NCBI GenBank assembly: GCA_916988195.3
Contig: CAKASQ030000078.1
Span: 37,676 to 101,675, forward strand
Source of the DNA: Oscillospiraceae bacterium
GTDB lineage: Bacteria; Bacillota; Clostridia; Oscillospirales; Oscillospiraceae
Length of the DNA: 64,000 nucleotides
Reading direction: 5' to 3'
Of this stretch, positions 48,971 to 58,170 are shown piece by piece; positions within the stretch are counted from its first letter, which is position 1, and every line of letters begins with the position of its first letter. Both the position numbers and the translations under genes were made by a program. The notes beneath the pieces are model-generated. The model searched no databases. It saw nothing but the letters and a program-made list of their open reading frames with translations, and was not told the origin of the DNA.

Positions 48971-50244
48971 CCTTTCACGGCAAGAACCGCCACGCCGTCC
49001 GGGATGACAACGACCTGCGCGTTTTTGCCCATCATTTCAAGCGCCATCTCGAGCGCCTCGTTTACATCGGACGCGGGGATCATGTTGGCCTTGCGGACCA
49101 GCTCGTGATCCAGGAACGTCGTCACCAGAATGACCTTATGGTGCTTGAGGATCCTGGAATAGATCTGCGCGCACCACTGCTCGGAGATCGACTCCTTCGG
49201 CGGGATCTTCGAAAGATACGCGTCGATCTCGTCGACAGTTCCCATCGTGATGAGCCGCTCAAAGTTCGACCCGCCCATACCGTCCGCGCAGGAGCAGCAC
49301 ATGATGATCACGCCGCCCTCGCGGCAGCAAGCCTCCGCCGTCGCCACAGCCTTCGGACTCTGGTAGAGATTCTGGTCGAGCGGATACCCGCCGTTGGAGG
49401 TAACGACAATGTCGCCCTCGACGACCGGGCACTGCGCAAGGCTCCTGACAAATTTCACGCCCTCGGCATGCGCCTTCTCCAGATCGCCTGCCCAGGCCGC
49501 GATGATCTTCTTCTGCGCGTCGAGCGCGACGTTCAGAATAAACTGCACATGCACCGCCTTTGCCGCGCAGAGCATATCCTCATGAATGGGGTTGCCTTCG
49601 AGCACGCCCGCAGCCGCGTGCGGATTGGAAACGGCCTTGTAGGAATGGTTCTCATTGACCGTCGCCGCGTTGCAGATACCGGGCAGGATGCTCTTGCGTC
49701 CGCCGGAGAAACCTGCAAAGAAGTGCGGCTCAATGAAGCCCTCCGTGATGAGAAGGTCGCAGGTAAGCGCCTCGCGGTTGACCCACAGCTCCGCTTCGGA
49801 AGGAAGCTTGCAGACAAAGTCGAAGTCCTCCTTCCGGAACGCGTTATTGACCACAATGCGCTCTTCATCGACGATCTTGTCGCCGAACATCTGCCGCTGC
49901 TCGGCCTGCGTCGTCTCGCGGTGCAGGCCCGTCGCGATGAGAATCGTAATTTCCGCCTCGGGGTTTCCCTTGCGCAGCTCGGCAAGCAGAATCGGAAGTG
50001 TGATCTTGCTCGGGACCGGACGGGTGTGGTCGCTGGTCACAATGGTGATTTTTTTCTTGCCCTTCGCCAGCTCGCAGAGCTTCTCGGAGCCGATCGGATG
50101 CTCCAGCGCCTCGCGCACCAGCTCCGCCTCCGGAAGCGCCGCCTGATAGGACTCTGCCTTCGGATAGATGGCCGCCTTCAGATTCTCGTCCGGAACGTTC
50201 AGCGTGACATGGTCTTTATAATACGGAATCGAAAATGTCTGCAT
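48967..50244 (-). CDS. LarA-family 2-hydroxyacid racemase
   Basis: The protein has 425 residues. Signature residues of nickel-pincer lactate racemases are present: SDHTRPVPS near 75, ATGLHRET near 106, PHFFAGFSGGRKSILPG near 170 (with the cofactor Lys), NENHSY and later GGYPLDQNLYQSPKA. LarA homologues racemise various 2-hydroxyacids. The pincer-cofactor genes larB, larC and larE are not in this window. In this operon the substrate is likely the hydroxyacid handled by the neighbouring dehydrogenase and dehydratase. Confidence 0.88.
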   Translation of the reverse strand: MQTFSIPYYKDHVTLNVPDENLKAAIYPKAESYQAALPEAELVREALEHPIGSEKLCELAKGKKKITIVTSDHTRPVPSKITLPILLAELRKGNPEAEITILIATGLHRETTQAEQRQMFGDKIVDEERIVVNNAFRKEDFDFVCKLPSEAELWVNREALTCDLLITEGFIEPHFFAGFSGGRKSILPGICNAATVNENHSYKAVSNPHAAAGVLEGNPIHEDMLCAAKAVHVQFILNVALDAQKKIIAAWAGDLEKAHAEGVKFVRSLAQCPVVEGDIVVTSNGGYPLDQNLYQSPKAVATAEACCREGGVIIMCCSCADGMGGSNFERLITMGTVDEIDAYLSKIPPKESISEQWCAQIYSRILKHHKVILVTTFLDHELVRKANMIPASDVNEALEMALEMMGKNAQVVVIPDGVAVLAVKG

Positions 50245-50302
50245 ATGCTACTCCTTCCCGGCGCAGCCGGATGGCAGGCCATCCGGCTATCGCGGTTTCT
50301 GC

Positions 50303-51355
50303 TTATTCTTTGACCAGGAACTTCAGAGGCTCGCCTGCCCAGAAGCGGCGCAGGTCCTGAAGCATGAGGTTGTAGGTGTTGGGAACGATGTCGGTCGTCA
50401 CACCTGCGCGGTGCGGGGTCATGGTGACGTTGTTCATCTTCAGGAAGGGGCTGTCCTTCGGCACGGGCTCATCCCAGAACACATCGAGCACAGCGCCGCG
50501 GATCTTCTTGCTCTGGAGCGCGTCGCAAAGCGCCTGCTGATCGACAAGACCGGCGCGCGCGGTGTTGCAGAAGATCGCGGTCGGCTTCATCTTGGCAAAA
50601 GCCTCCTTGCCGATGATGTTCTTGGTGGCCTCAACCAGACGCAGGTGGATCGAAACGATGTCGGAGGTGGACAGCAGCTCGTCAAGAGAAACGGGCTTCA
50701 CGCCGTCTGCCATCATCTGCTCGGGCGTGCAGTACTCGTCGTATGCCACGACCTCAGCACCAAAGCCCTTGATGAGGCGCTTTGCGATGGCGCGGCCGAT
50801 TCCGCCGTAACCGTACAGGCCGATGCGGAGGTTGCAGAGCGCTGCGTTCGTCGTGTCGTTGTAGATATCGTTCTGGTTCCACTCACCGTTGAGAATGTCG
50901 CGGTTGCCGCGCAGGATACCGCGGCACTCGCAGATCATCATCGCGACCGTCAGATCGGCGACCGGCTCTGCCAGACGAGACGGGCAGTTGCAGACGGGAA
51001 TGCCAAGCTCCTTGGCAGCCTTGACGTTGCAATTTTCCCAGCCGGAGCGCATCATGAACACGAGCTTGAGGTTCTTGCCGGCCTCGAGCATGGCTCTGGT
51101 CACGCCGCAGAAGGAGGTCATCAGAATGTCCGCGTCCTTGATCTGCTCCATGACCTCGGGTTCGGGCGTGATCCATTCCGGACCTTCCTTTTCCATCTTG
51201 AGGTTGTATTCCTTCGGGTTTTCCATGCGCTCATGGTTGTGGTCGGCGACATAGACGAGCTCGAGGTTCTCCAGCTCTGCCAGCTTGTATTCCACAGCCT
51301 TCAGCGCTTCCAGCGTAAATTTGGATTTCGGATCGTAAACGACTAATGCTTTCAT
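50303..51355 (-). CDS. D-isomer-specific 2-hydroxyacid dehydrogenase
   Basis: The protein has 350 residues, NAD-dependent. The Rossmann motif GLYGYGGIGRAIA lies near 178-190. Catalytic Arg in FCNTARAGLVDQQ, Glu in DVFWDEP and His in TPHRAGVT match the PdxB/SerA/LdhA family. The N-terminal 100 residues are longer and more acidic than in SerA. The substrate is unknown; the position suggests oxidation of the catabolic hydroxyacid or reduction of its keto form. AlphaFold-type comparison with sulfolactate dehydrogenase (SlcC, same family) would be informative. Confidence 0.9.
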   Translation of the reverse strand: MKALVVYDPKSKFTLEALKAVEYKLAELENLELVYVADHNHERMENPKEYNLKMEKEGPEWITPEPEVMEQIKDADILMTSFCGVTRAMLEAGKNLKLVFMMRSGWENCNVKAAKELGIPVCNCPSRLAEPVADLTVAMMICECRGILRGNRDILNGEWNQNDIYNDTTNAALCNLRIGLYGYGGIGRAIAKRLIKGFGAEVVAYDEYCTPEQMMADGVKPVSLDELLSTSDIVSIHLRLVEATKNIIGKEAFAKMKPTAIFCNTARAGLVDQQALCDALQSKKIRGAVLDVFWDEPVPKDSPFLKMNNVTMTPHRAGVTTDIVPNTYNLMLQDLRRFWAGEPLKFLVKE

Positions 51356-51365
51356 GCGTATTCTC

Positions 51366-52814
51366 CTATTTCAGTTTAAACTCCTTGAAATGCTCGCGCA
51401 TTTCCTTCCAATTTTTGTAGTAGCGCTCCAGCGCCTGCGACGGCTTGGGGCAAATTTCCGCGATCTGGCGGCGCGCGGGGACCGGCTTTCCGGTTGCGCG
51501 GCAGCAAAGCACGTATCCGCCGTAGACGGTCGCCTCGCGCCAGTTGTCAAAGATCCGCACCTTGAGCCCTGTGAGATCGGCGACCGTCTGCCCCACGACC
51601 GGAGACGAGAAGCCTCCGCCGCAGCCGATGAGATAGTCGTGCTCCAGCGGCTGGAGCGTTTTCATCTTCTCGATGCACATAGAAATGCTCATGCCGATGT
51701 TGAGTGTCAGCGCGTGGAAATAGTCTTCCGGCTTTGTATCGACGCTGATCGGGTTGCTCATGACAAACCCGCCCGTCAGAAGGTCCTGATCGAGATGCAT
51801 CCCGGTCAGGAACACTGCGTACATACCGGGCAGGTTCCGCTCCGAAAGACCGCGCTGCGCCGCATCCTCGTTGAGGTGCTCATAGGGCATATCCTTCAGC
51901 ATGGTATCCTTGAAGCGCTGGAGGTTGATGCCGGAGCTTGCCGTGTTGACCTCCAGCATAAGTCTTCCGGGCTCCGCCGTGGGGCTGACCCAGGTGCGCG
52001 GATATTTGCAGAAGTCGGTGATGATTTTGAGCGTCGGAGACGTCGTTCCGGAGACGGTCACAAGCTCCCCGACCTCCGCCTGCATGGCGGAAATGGCCGA
52101 CTGCGTGTCCGCCGTGCCGACAACGAAGACGGGCTCTCCCGCAAGGCCCAGCGCCTGGCAGACCTCCGGGCGGATCGGGCCGAGCACGGTGCCCGCATCG
52201 GCAAGCTCCGGGAGCTTGCCGATATCCACACCGATCAGATCGCACAGCTCCTGCGACCAGCAGCCGTTGACCGCGTCATACAGAGCGCTCTGCATCGCCT
52301 GCGCGCGCTCCCAGACGGCGCGTCCGGTAAACACGTAGCCCATCCAGTCGCTGATGGAGGTATAAAACTTCGTCTGCTCGAGCACCTGCGGCTGAAGCTT
52401 CGAGGTGCCGAGAATCTTGATGGCGGAGAAAATGGGAGACGGGCTCAGATCGGTCAGCTCCCAGATGCGCTTCCAGTCAAGCTCCTGCATGAAGCCCTCG
52501 CCGCGGCGGTCGGCGTTGGTGTAGCCGACGATGCTTCCCCCGTCATGCCCTACCAGAACGATCCCCTGCCGCAGCGTGCTTCCGGTAACGGCCCGAACGG
52601 TAACGTCCGGGTGCGCGGCAAGAAGTTTGCGGATGAGGGAAAACACTGCGTCCTGCCACTCGTGCGGCTTAAAATACTGCGCGCGGCTGGCGATGGGGTC
52701 GGTGTACATGCGCGTGTTTTCCTTGGCGATATCCAAAATAGCGCCGTCCTCGCCGACCAGCGCGACACGGGTGTTGCCGGTGCCGATATCAAAGACCAGA
52801 TATGCGTTTTGCAT
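51366..52814 (-). CDS. FGGY-family carbohydrate kinase
   Basis: The protein has 482 residues; ATG at 52814 has TGGTGGA upstream. N-terminal phosphate loop FDIGTGNTRVALVG, catalytic Asp region FYTSISDWMGYVF, and the adenosine motif GCGGGFSSPVVGQTVADLTG near the C-terminus. FGGY kinases phosphorylate ketoses, polyols or sugar acids. Followed by a hydroxyacid dehydrogenase and preceded by a class II aldolase, it probably forms the phosphosugar the aldolase splits. Confidence 0.9.
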   Translation of the reverse strand: MQNAYLVFDIGTGNTRVALVGEDGAILDIAKENTRMYTDPIASRAQYFKPHEWQDAVFSLIRKLLAAHPDVTVRAVTGSTLRQGIVLVGHDGGSIVGYTNADRRGEGFMQELDWKRIWELTDLSPSPIFSAIKILGTSKLQPQVLEQTKFYTSISDWMGYVFTGRAVWERAQAMQSALYDAVNGCWSQELCDLIGVDIGKLPELADAGTVLGPIRPEVCQALGLAGEPVFVVGTADTQSAISAMQAEVGELVTVSGTTSPTLKIITDFCKYPRTWVSPTAEPGRLMLEVNTASSGINLQRFKDTMLKDMPYEHLNEDAAQRGLSERNLPGMYAVFLTGMHLDQDLLTGGFVMSNPISVDTKPEDYFHALTLNIGMSISMCIEKMKTLQPLEHDYLIGCGGGFSSPVVGQTVADLTGLKVRIFDNWREATVYGGYVLCCRATGKPVPARRQIAEICPKPSQALERYYKNWKEMREHFKEFKLK

Positions 52815-52886
52815 GTTATATTCCACCAAATTCGATAGTTTTTCGGAAGGAACCGGTCTCCCGGTCCCCTCCTTTCCGGTTACCGA

Positions 52887-53567
52887 TCAATAGCCCTTCA
52901 GCTCGCCCGGCTTGGACGTGGTCTGGCCGTAGGTCTGGAAGCGGACAAGAACCGCGTCGATCTGCTCCTTGGTCAGAACGTTCATCTTACCGGCGCACAT
53001 GCACTGCCACTGTGTCTTTGCAAGAGACTCCATGTTGCCCGCAATGTTGTAGGCCTTCTTGAGATCCTTGCCAAACGCGACAAGTCCGTGGTTTGCAAGA
53101 AGCACTGCGTTTCCGTGCGTGCAGGCCTTGACAGCCATCTCGGCCAGCTCCGGCGTGCCGAACGTGGTGTAGCCGCAGATGGGGATTTCGTTCGTACCCG
53201 CAGTTGCGATGACGTAGTGCACGGCACGGATGGGCTCTCCCATGCAGGCGAGAGTCGTTGCGTAATCAGAGTGGGTGTGGACGATGGCAAGGCAGCCATG
53301 CGCGGCCTTTTCCTTGTAGAACGCGGCATGCAGACCGTGCTCGCTGGAGGGCTTACGCGTGCCGTCGGCGACTTTTCCGTCGAGGTCGCAGACACAGACG
53401 TCCTCGGGCGTGGTGTCGAAATAGCCGAGGCCGGATGGGCTGATCGCCATCAGACCGAGCTCCGGGTTATAGATGCTGATGTTGCCGGCGGTGCCGCGTG
53501 CGAGGCCGTCGGTGCTCATTTTTCTGCCGTATTCGGCAACGAGTTTTCTTTCTTCTTCCATTAACAT
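52887..53567 (-). CDS. Class II aldolase/adducin family protein
   Basis: The protein has 226 residues, like L-fuculose-phosphate aldolase and ribulose-5-phosphate 4-epimerase. Phosphate-binding GTAGNIS and SPSG are near residues 24-45. The catalytic Glu is in PSSEHGLHA, zinc His residues are in VHTHSDYA, and the third His is in LLANHGLVA. It cuts or epimerises a phosphorylated sugar. It stands between the FGGY kinase and the molybdoenzyme genes. Confidence 0.92.
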   Translation of the reverse strand: MLMEEERKLVAEYGRKMSTDGLARGTAGNISIYNPELGLMAISPSGLGYFDTTPEDVCVCDLDGKVADGTRKPSSEHGLHAAFYKEKAAHGCLAIVHTHSDYATTLACMGEPIRAVHYVIATAGTNEIPICGYTTFGTPELAEMAVKACTHGNAVLLANHGLVAFGKDLKKAYNIAGNMESLAKTQWQCMCAGKMNVLTKEQIDAVLVRFQTYGQTTSKPGELKGY

Positions 53568-53628
53568 AGTAGGGTTCCTCCTTCATTTTTGCGTCTCTGC
53601 AAGAAAAGGCGCAGATCCTGCTTGATAT

Positions 53629-56424
53629 TTACTCAACAGCCTTCCGAACCTCGACGAGATTCGTATGCTGCGGGTTGCCTTTTGCAAGCGGCGTCGGCCG
53701 GACGCCGGTCAGTACATTGATGCTGCCGCGGGTGTCTACGCCTTTTTTGTCCGGCGTGTACCAGCCGCCCTGGGACATGCACGTAACGCCGCGCATGATG
53801 CGCCGGGTGACCTTTGCCGGAATGCGGACGGTGCCGCAGTCGTTGAAGACCTCGATCATGTCTCCGTTTGCAATGCCGCGCGCGGCCGCGTCGTCCGGGT
53901 GCATCCACAGAGCCGGCGGGTCGACCTCCTCCAGCCACGGGTTCTGATCGTGGATGGAATGGCAGCGCCGCTTGGTATGGTAGCCGATCATTTGCAGCGG
54001 ATATTTTTCCCGCAGTGCGTCGTCCGGGCCTTCGGGCGCAGGCGTGTAACGGGGAATCGGTGGAATCGGGTCTCCTAGGTCGTGGATCTGCATGGAATAG
54101 AACTCGATTTTGCCGGACGGTGTGTTGAACGGGACACCGTTTTCGATCTGCTCGCGGTATGCGATGCGAAGCGGCGGGTTCTTGTATTTGTAGCCGCCGT
54201 TCTCGCGGAACTGCTCATAAGGCGGAAGCTCCGTCTCCTTCGTCTGGCGGAAGGTGTTGTAGAGATCTAAGATCCAGTCCTCGGTCGTCGCGTGTCCGGC
54301 GCGGAACGCCTCGCCGTAGCCCATCGCATCGGCGATCATGCAGACCCAGTCATAGTCCGGCATCGTACCAAACAGCGGCTCGACGGCGCGGCTGTTGCTG
54401 AGCAGATAATCGTCGTTGCACCAGCCCATGGTGACGTTGTTGCTCTCGAGAACCGAGGCCGCCGGAAGAATCAGATCGGACCAGCGGGCGCTTGCCGTCA
54501 TGAAAAGATCGCTCGTCACAATCAGCTCGCACAAGGACTCGTCTTTCAAAATCCGGATTGTCCGGTTGATATCGGAGTGCTGGTTGATCAGCGTGTTTCC
54601 GGCGATGTTATAGATGATTTTGATGTTCGAACGCAGATGGTCGACGTATTTTAAGCCGTCATGCACAAAGTCCATCTCCTTGGCGCGGAACACCGCGTCT
54701 GACCAGAGGAAAGTCGGAATATAGCCGGGGTACGCATCCTCGCCGACCGGGAACGCGATGGCAGGGCGTGGGGGCGCGAATCTCGGAAGGCCGGAGCCGC
54801 CGCCGGATTTTCCGACGTTTCCCGTGATGCAGGCCAAAGCCGCAATGCCGCGCGTCTCCTGCTCGCCGTTTGCGTGGCGCTGCGGGCCGAAGCCAGGGAT
54901 GATCATGGCGGGCTTTGCCGTAGCCAGCCGGTAGGCCAGCTTGACGATCGTGTAGGCGGGAACGCCCGTGATCGGCTCTGCCCAGGCAGCGTCCTTGACA
55001 ATGCCGTCCTGCGAACCGTCGAGGTAGCTGAGGTAGCTCGAGCCGGCAGGCGCGCCCGCGGGAAGCGTTTCCTCATCGAAGCCGACACAGAACTTGTGCA
55101 GAAACGCAAGATCGTGCAGCCCCATCTTGATGATGGTATAAGCGATCGCATCGCACAGCGCGCCGTCCGTCGTCGGCCGGAGCGGGATCCACTCCTCGGA
55201 AAGGCTCAGCGCCGTATCGCTCATGCGCGGGTCGATGACCACGATGGGAATGCCCTTGGCCTTGGCCTGCGCGAGATAATAATTGTGTAAAGAACCGAAA
55301 ATCGTTTCGCTCGGGTTGTGGCCCCAGAGGATGATCAGCTTCGAATTGAGCACATCCGCCTCAGAGTTTCCGCCGCTTGCGTCGCCGTAGATATAGGGCG
55401 AGACGTACGTGCTGCATGCGCTCGAGTAGCTGTTGTAGGCATTGAGGAAGCCGCCGTCGAGATTAACGAGCCGCTTGAGCATCTTCTCCGGCCGCATCAC
55501 GCCGCAGTTTCCGGTGGCGTACAGAAAGTAGCGCGCCTCGGGTCCGTACTTTTTCCCGACCTCCCGCGTCTTTTCCGCGATGATCCTCGCGGCCTCTTCC
55601 CAGCTGATGCGCGCAAATTTTCCGCTGCCGCGTTCGCCGACGCGCTTCATAGGATAGCGCAGGCGCTTTGGCGTGAGGAAGGTCCGGCGGTAGCTTCTGC
55701 CGCGCAGGCAGGCGCGGATCTGCGGGTCGTTGTCGGAGTTGTCGGTGCTGATCTCCAGCGCGCAGCCCTCGGCGACGGTAATATTGATCTTGCATTTGCC
55801 GCCGCAGTTGTTGATGCCGGCGCTGTTGATGATGTGCGGCTGCTCGACCGGAAGCGGCGGCTGCGGTTTGATTTTGGCCATGTCCCGCAGAAGCGCGCGC
55901 GTTTTGTCGTTATCCGGGAGCTCCGGACTGCCCCCGGCAAGAAACGTCTCGAGAAGCTTCAGCACCTCGATGGCCTCGCCACTTTGCCGGTAGCTGCGCA
56001 GGGCCTGCGCATACGCGTAAACGGTATCTGCAAGGAACCGGTCCTCGAGAAATGCCGCCGCGTCCAGGTAAGCTTCGTCCGATGCCGCACACGTGTAAAA
56101 ATGCGCCAGCGCCTCGAGCTGCGAACCGATGTAATCCTCGGGGTTTCCATCGATGCGCTCCGGGCAATAGCCGTGCTCCTTGCAGAAGGAAATGAACGCA
56201 TAGGTCGTCTCATCCATCAGAGGGTGTCCCTCGCCCTTGGCCGCGGAGGCCCAGAGCGGAATGAAACAGTCCGCGTCGGTTCCGCGCAGCAAATCGTCAT
56301 ATTCCTGCTGCGTCAGCTGCTCCGGGATTGCCGTCAGCGCGCGTACGGAAGACCAAGCCTCCAGTGAGGTGAAAAATGCGGCAAATATTTTGCTGTAGAG
56401 ATATCTTGTTTCAAATGCCTGCAT
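53629..56424 (-). CDS. TorD-DmsA fusion: molybdopterin oxidoreductase
   Basis: The protein has 931 residues. Residues 1-180 are helical and TorD-like (YSKIFAAFFTSLEAW, PEDYIGSQLEALAHFY), a chaperone domain for molybdoenzymes. From about 200 on it is a DMSO-reductase-family catalytic subunit: NNCGGKC, RACLRGRSYRR, YPMKRVGERGSGKFARISWE, SYSSACSTYVSPYIYGD (Ser as likely Mo ligand), and the C-terminal nucleotide domain (KYPLQMIGYHTKRRCHS). Compared with DmsA the first Cys of the iron-sulphur motif is Gly. No Tat signal exists, so it is probably cytoplasmic. Substrate could be an S- or N-oxide. Confidence 0.88.
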   Translation of the reverse strand: MQAFETRYLYSKIFAAFFTSLEAWSSVRALTAIPEQLTQQEYDDLLRGTDADCFIPLWASAAKGEGHPLMDETTYAFISFCKEHGYCPERIDGNPEDYIGSQLEALAHFYTCAASDEAYLDAAAFLEDRFLADTVYAYAQALRSYRQSGEAIEVLKLLETFLAGGSPELPDNDKTRALLRDMAKIKPQPPLPVEQPHIINSAGINNCGGKCKINITVAEGCALEISTDNSDNDPQIRACLRGRSYRRTFLTPKRLRYPMKRVGERGSGKFARISWEEAARIIAEKTREVGKKYGPEARYFLYATGNCGVMRPEKMLKRLVNLDGGFLNAYNSYSSACSTYVSPYIYGDASGGNSEADVLNSKLIILWGHNPSETIFGSLHNYYLAQAKAKGIPIVVIDPRMSDTALSLSEEWIPLRPTTDGALCDAIAYTIIKMGLHDLAFLHKFCVGFDEETLPAGAPAGSSYLSYLDGSQDGIVKDAAWAEPITGVPAYTIVKLAYRLATAKPAMIIPGFGPQRHANGEQETRGIAALACITGNVGKSGGGSGLPRFAPPRPAIAFPVGEDAYPGYIPTFLWSDAVFRAKEMDFVHDGLKYVDHLRSNIKIIYNIAGNTLINQHSDINRTIRILKDESLCELIVTSDLFMTASARWSDLILPAASVLESNNVTMGWCNDDYLLSNSRAVEPLFGTMPDYDWVCMIADAMGYGEAFRAGHATTEDWILDLYNTFRQTKETELPPYEQFRENGGYKYKNPPLRIAYREQIENGVPFNTPSGKIEFYSMQIHDLGDPIPPIPRYTPAPEGPDDALREKYPLQMIGYHTKRRCHSIHDQNPWLEEVDPPALWMHPDDAAARGIANGDMIEVFNDCGTVRIPAKVTRRIMRGVTCMSQGGWYTPDKKGVDTRGSINVLTGVRPTPLAKGNPQHTNLVEVRKAVE

Positions 56425-56430
56425 GGTATC

Positions 56431-57606
56431 TCACTTTCTGGCAATTTCTCTGCTTTTCTGCATCATGTCCATCAGGTTCCCAAGCATAAAGGTCCCGACC
56501 AGCCGGCCGCCCGCAAAAAAGTCCTGCACGAAGGTCTCGTCCGTGCGCTGGTTGACCTCGAACGCAGCGTGGCGGTGGCGGATGACGGGTTCTGTCTCAT
56601 AGGTGACGTCCGGCCGCTTGCCGCAGTCGCCGTCTGAATAGAGGGAAAACTCCGGGCAGTTGAGCACAAGCGCAGAATCCGAGCCGTGATATGCCATCGT
56701 CCGCCCGGCGGCATTCACGCCCGCGACTCGTCCTTGTAAGGTGGCCTGCGCCCAGAGGGCGGTATTGAGTCCCTGATACTGCGCGCAGTCGCCGCAGGCG
56801 AAAACGTCCGGGAGATTGGTGCGCATCTGCTCATCGACGACAATGGCACGCTCGACCGTGCCGCCTGCCTTCTGGAAGACCTCCGAATTGGCACGCACGC
56901 CGCACGAGACGATCACGAGCCCCGCCGGAATCGGTTCCATGCCCTCGACCTCAACAAACTGCACACGCGTATCGCCGCGCATGCCGAGCACCTTCACGCC
57001 CGTATGAATCTGAAACGCCGTAATGCGCGACTGCAAATAGCGCGCGCAGGATTCATCGAGAAGACGTGGCATCAGATATGGCGCGGTCTCCAGAACCGTC
57101 ACACTGAGCCCCTGCTCTGTGAGCATATACGCGGCCTCCAGACCGATCACGCCGCCGCCGATGACGACCGCGTGGGAGGCCAGAAGCGAGCCGCGCCGGA
57201 TGGCGTTCATGTCTTTATCTGTGCGGATGGAGTATACGCCGGAAAGGTCTTTCCCGGGAAATGGCGGGATAAAATTGTGCGCGCCCATGGCATAGATACA
57301 TTTGCCGTAGGAAAAGGTACCGGCGGAGGTCTCGACGGTCTTCCGCTCGGCGTCCATGGAGAGAACTTTTGTTCTGAGTAAGACGGTAATGCACTGCTCC
57401 TGGTACCATGACTCTGGCTGCACCAGCGTTTTTTCCACCTCGTAAAATGCAAGCGGAAGCTTCGTCAGCATCGGCCGGGAATACGGCAGCTGCGCCTCGT
57501 CTGAGATCATGGTGATCGAGCCGGACTTATCGTTTTTGCGGATTGCTTCCGCCGCGCAGAGCCCGGCTCTTCCGCCGCCGAGGATCAGGTAATCACAAGC
57601 TGTCAT
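56431..57606 (-). CDS. FAD/NAD(P)-dependent oxidoreductase
   Basis: The protein has 391 residues. FAD site LILGGGRAGLCAAEAI near 8-22, NAD(P) site VVIGGGVIGLEAAYMLTEQG near 146-165 and ACGDCAQYQG near 270 place it with rubredoxin/nitrite-reductase-type pyridine nucleotide oxidoreductases. No Cys pair for disulphide chemistry. The gene overlaps the ferredoxin gene by 14 bases and is followed after six bases by the molybdoenzyme. It could pass electrons from NAD(P)H to the ferredoxin, replacing the membrane subunit DmsC. Confidence 0.88.
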   Translation of the reverse strand: MTACDYLILGGGRAGLCAAEAIRKNDKSGSITMISDEAQLPYSRPMLTKLPLAFYEVEKTLVQPESWYQEQCITVLLRTKVLSMDAERKTVETSAGTFSYGKCIYAMGAHNFIPPFPGKDLSGVYSIRTDKDMNAIRRGSLLASHAVVIGGGVIGLEAAYMLTEQGLSVTVLETAPYLMPRLLDESCARYLQSRITAFQIHTGVKVLGMRGDTRVQFVEVEGMEPIPAGLVIVSCGVRANSEVFQKAGGTVERAIVVDEQMRTNLPDVFACGDCAQYQGLNTALWAQATLQGRVAGVNAAGRTMAYHGSDSALVLNCPEFSLYSDGDCGKRPDVTYETEPVIRHRHAAFEVNQRTDETFVQDFFAGGRLVGTFMLGNLMDMMQKSREIARK

Positions 57607-58156
57607 CGTCCTGCTCCTCTCTCGGCAAAATCGTGCAGTTGATCTTTGTCCGGGGCCCCGTCTTCCCGGGCTCGGGAAGAACCGCGGGCAGCCAGCGGTG
57701 CAGTGTCGTCTCGTCGCACCGGCCGTCGGTCTTGCCCCATTGCAGGCTCCGGTTGATGCACGCAGCCACGCACGCGGGGTCGAGCCCCTGCTGGCGCCGG
57801 TCGTAGCAGCCGGTGCATTTCTGCGCGACGCCGCGTTCCTTGCTCAAAGAGATCGAGCCGTAGGGACACGCCCAGAGACATTTGCCGCAGCCGATGCACT
57901 TGCCGTCGTCATGGCGGACCGTGCCGTCAGCCTCTTTATAGAACGCGCCGTTCGGACATGCGGCAACGCACATGGGCCGCTCGCAGTGGTTACATGACGC
58001 AGAGTAGAACCGCGCCTTTTCCTCGCCCGGGAACGAGGCCTGCCGCACGCGGCGGTAGAACTCTCCGGGCGCGAGATTGTTGTGATCTTTGCAGGCCAGC
58101 TGACAGGCGCAACAGCCCACACAGGTTTCGGTATTGTGATAAAAGTAAAATTCCAT
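57593..58156 (-). CDS. DmsB-like four-cluster ferredoxin subunit
   Basis: The protein has 187 residues. Four Cys groups are seen: CVGCCACQLAC, CNHCERPMCVAAC, CIGCGKCLWAC and CTGC with the later CVAAC, enough for four [4Fe-4S] clusters as in DmsB. It passes electrons to the molybdenum subunit. The C-terminal 45 residues are proline-rich and differ from DmsB. No membrane subunit gene is near. Confidence 0.92.
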   Translation of the reverse strand: MEFYFYHNTETCVGCCACQLACKDHNNLAPGEFYRRVRQASFPGEEKARFYSASCNHCERPMCVAACPNGAFYKEADGTVRHDDGKCIGCGKCLWACPYGSISLSKERGVAQKCTGCYDRRQQGLDPACVAACINRSLQWGKTDGRCDETTLHRWLPAVLPEPGKTGPRTKINCTILPREEQDDDSL

Positions 58157-58170
58157 GTTCTCGTGCGCCT

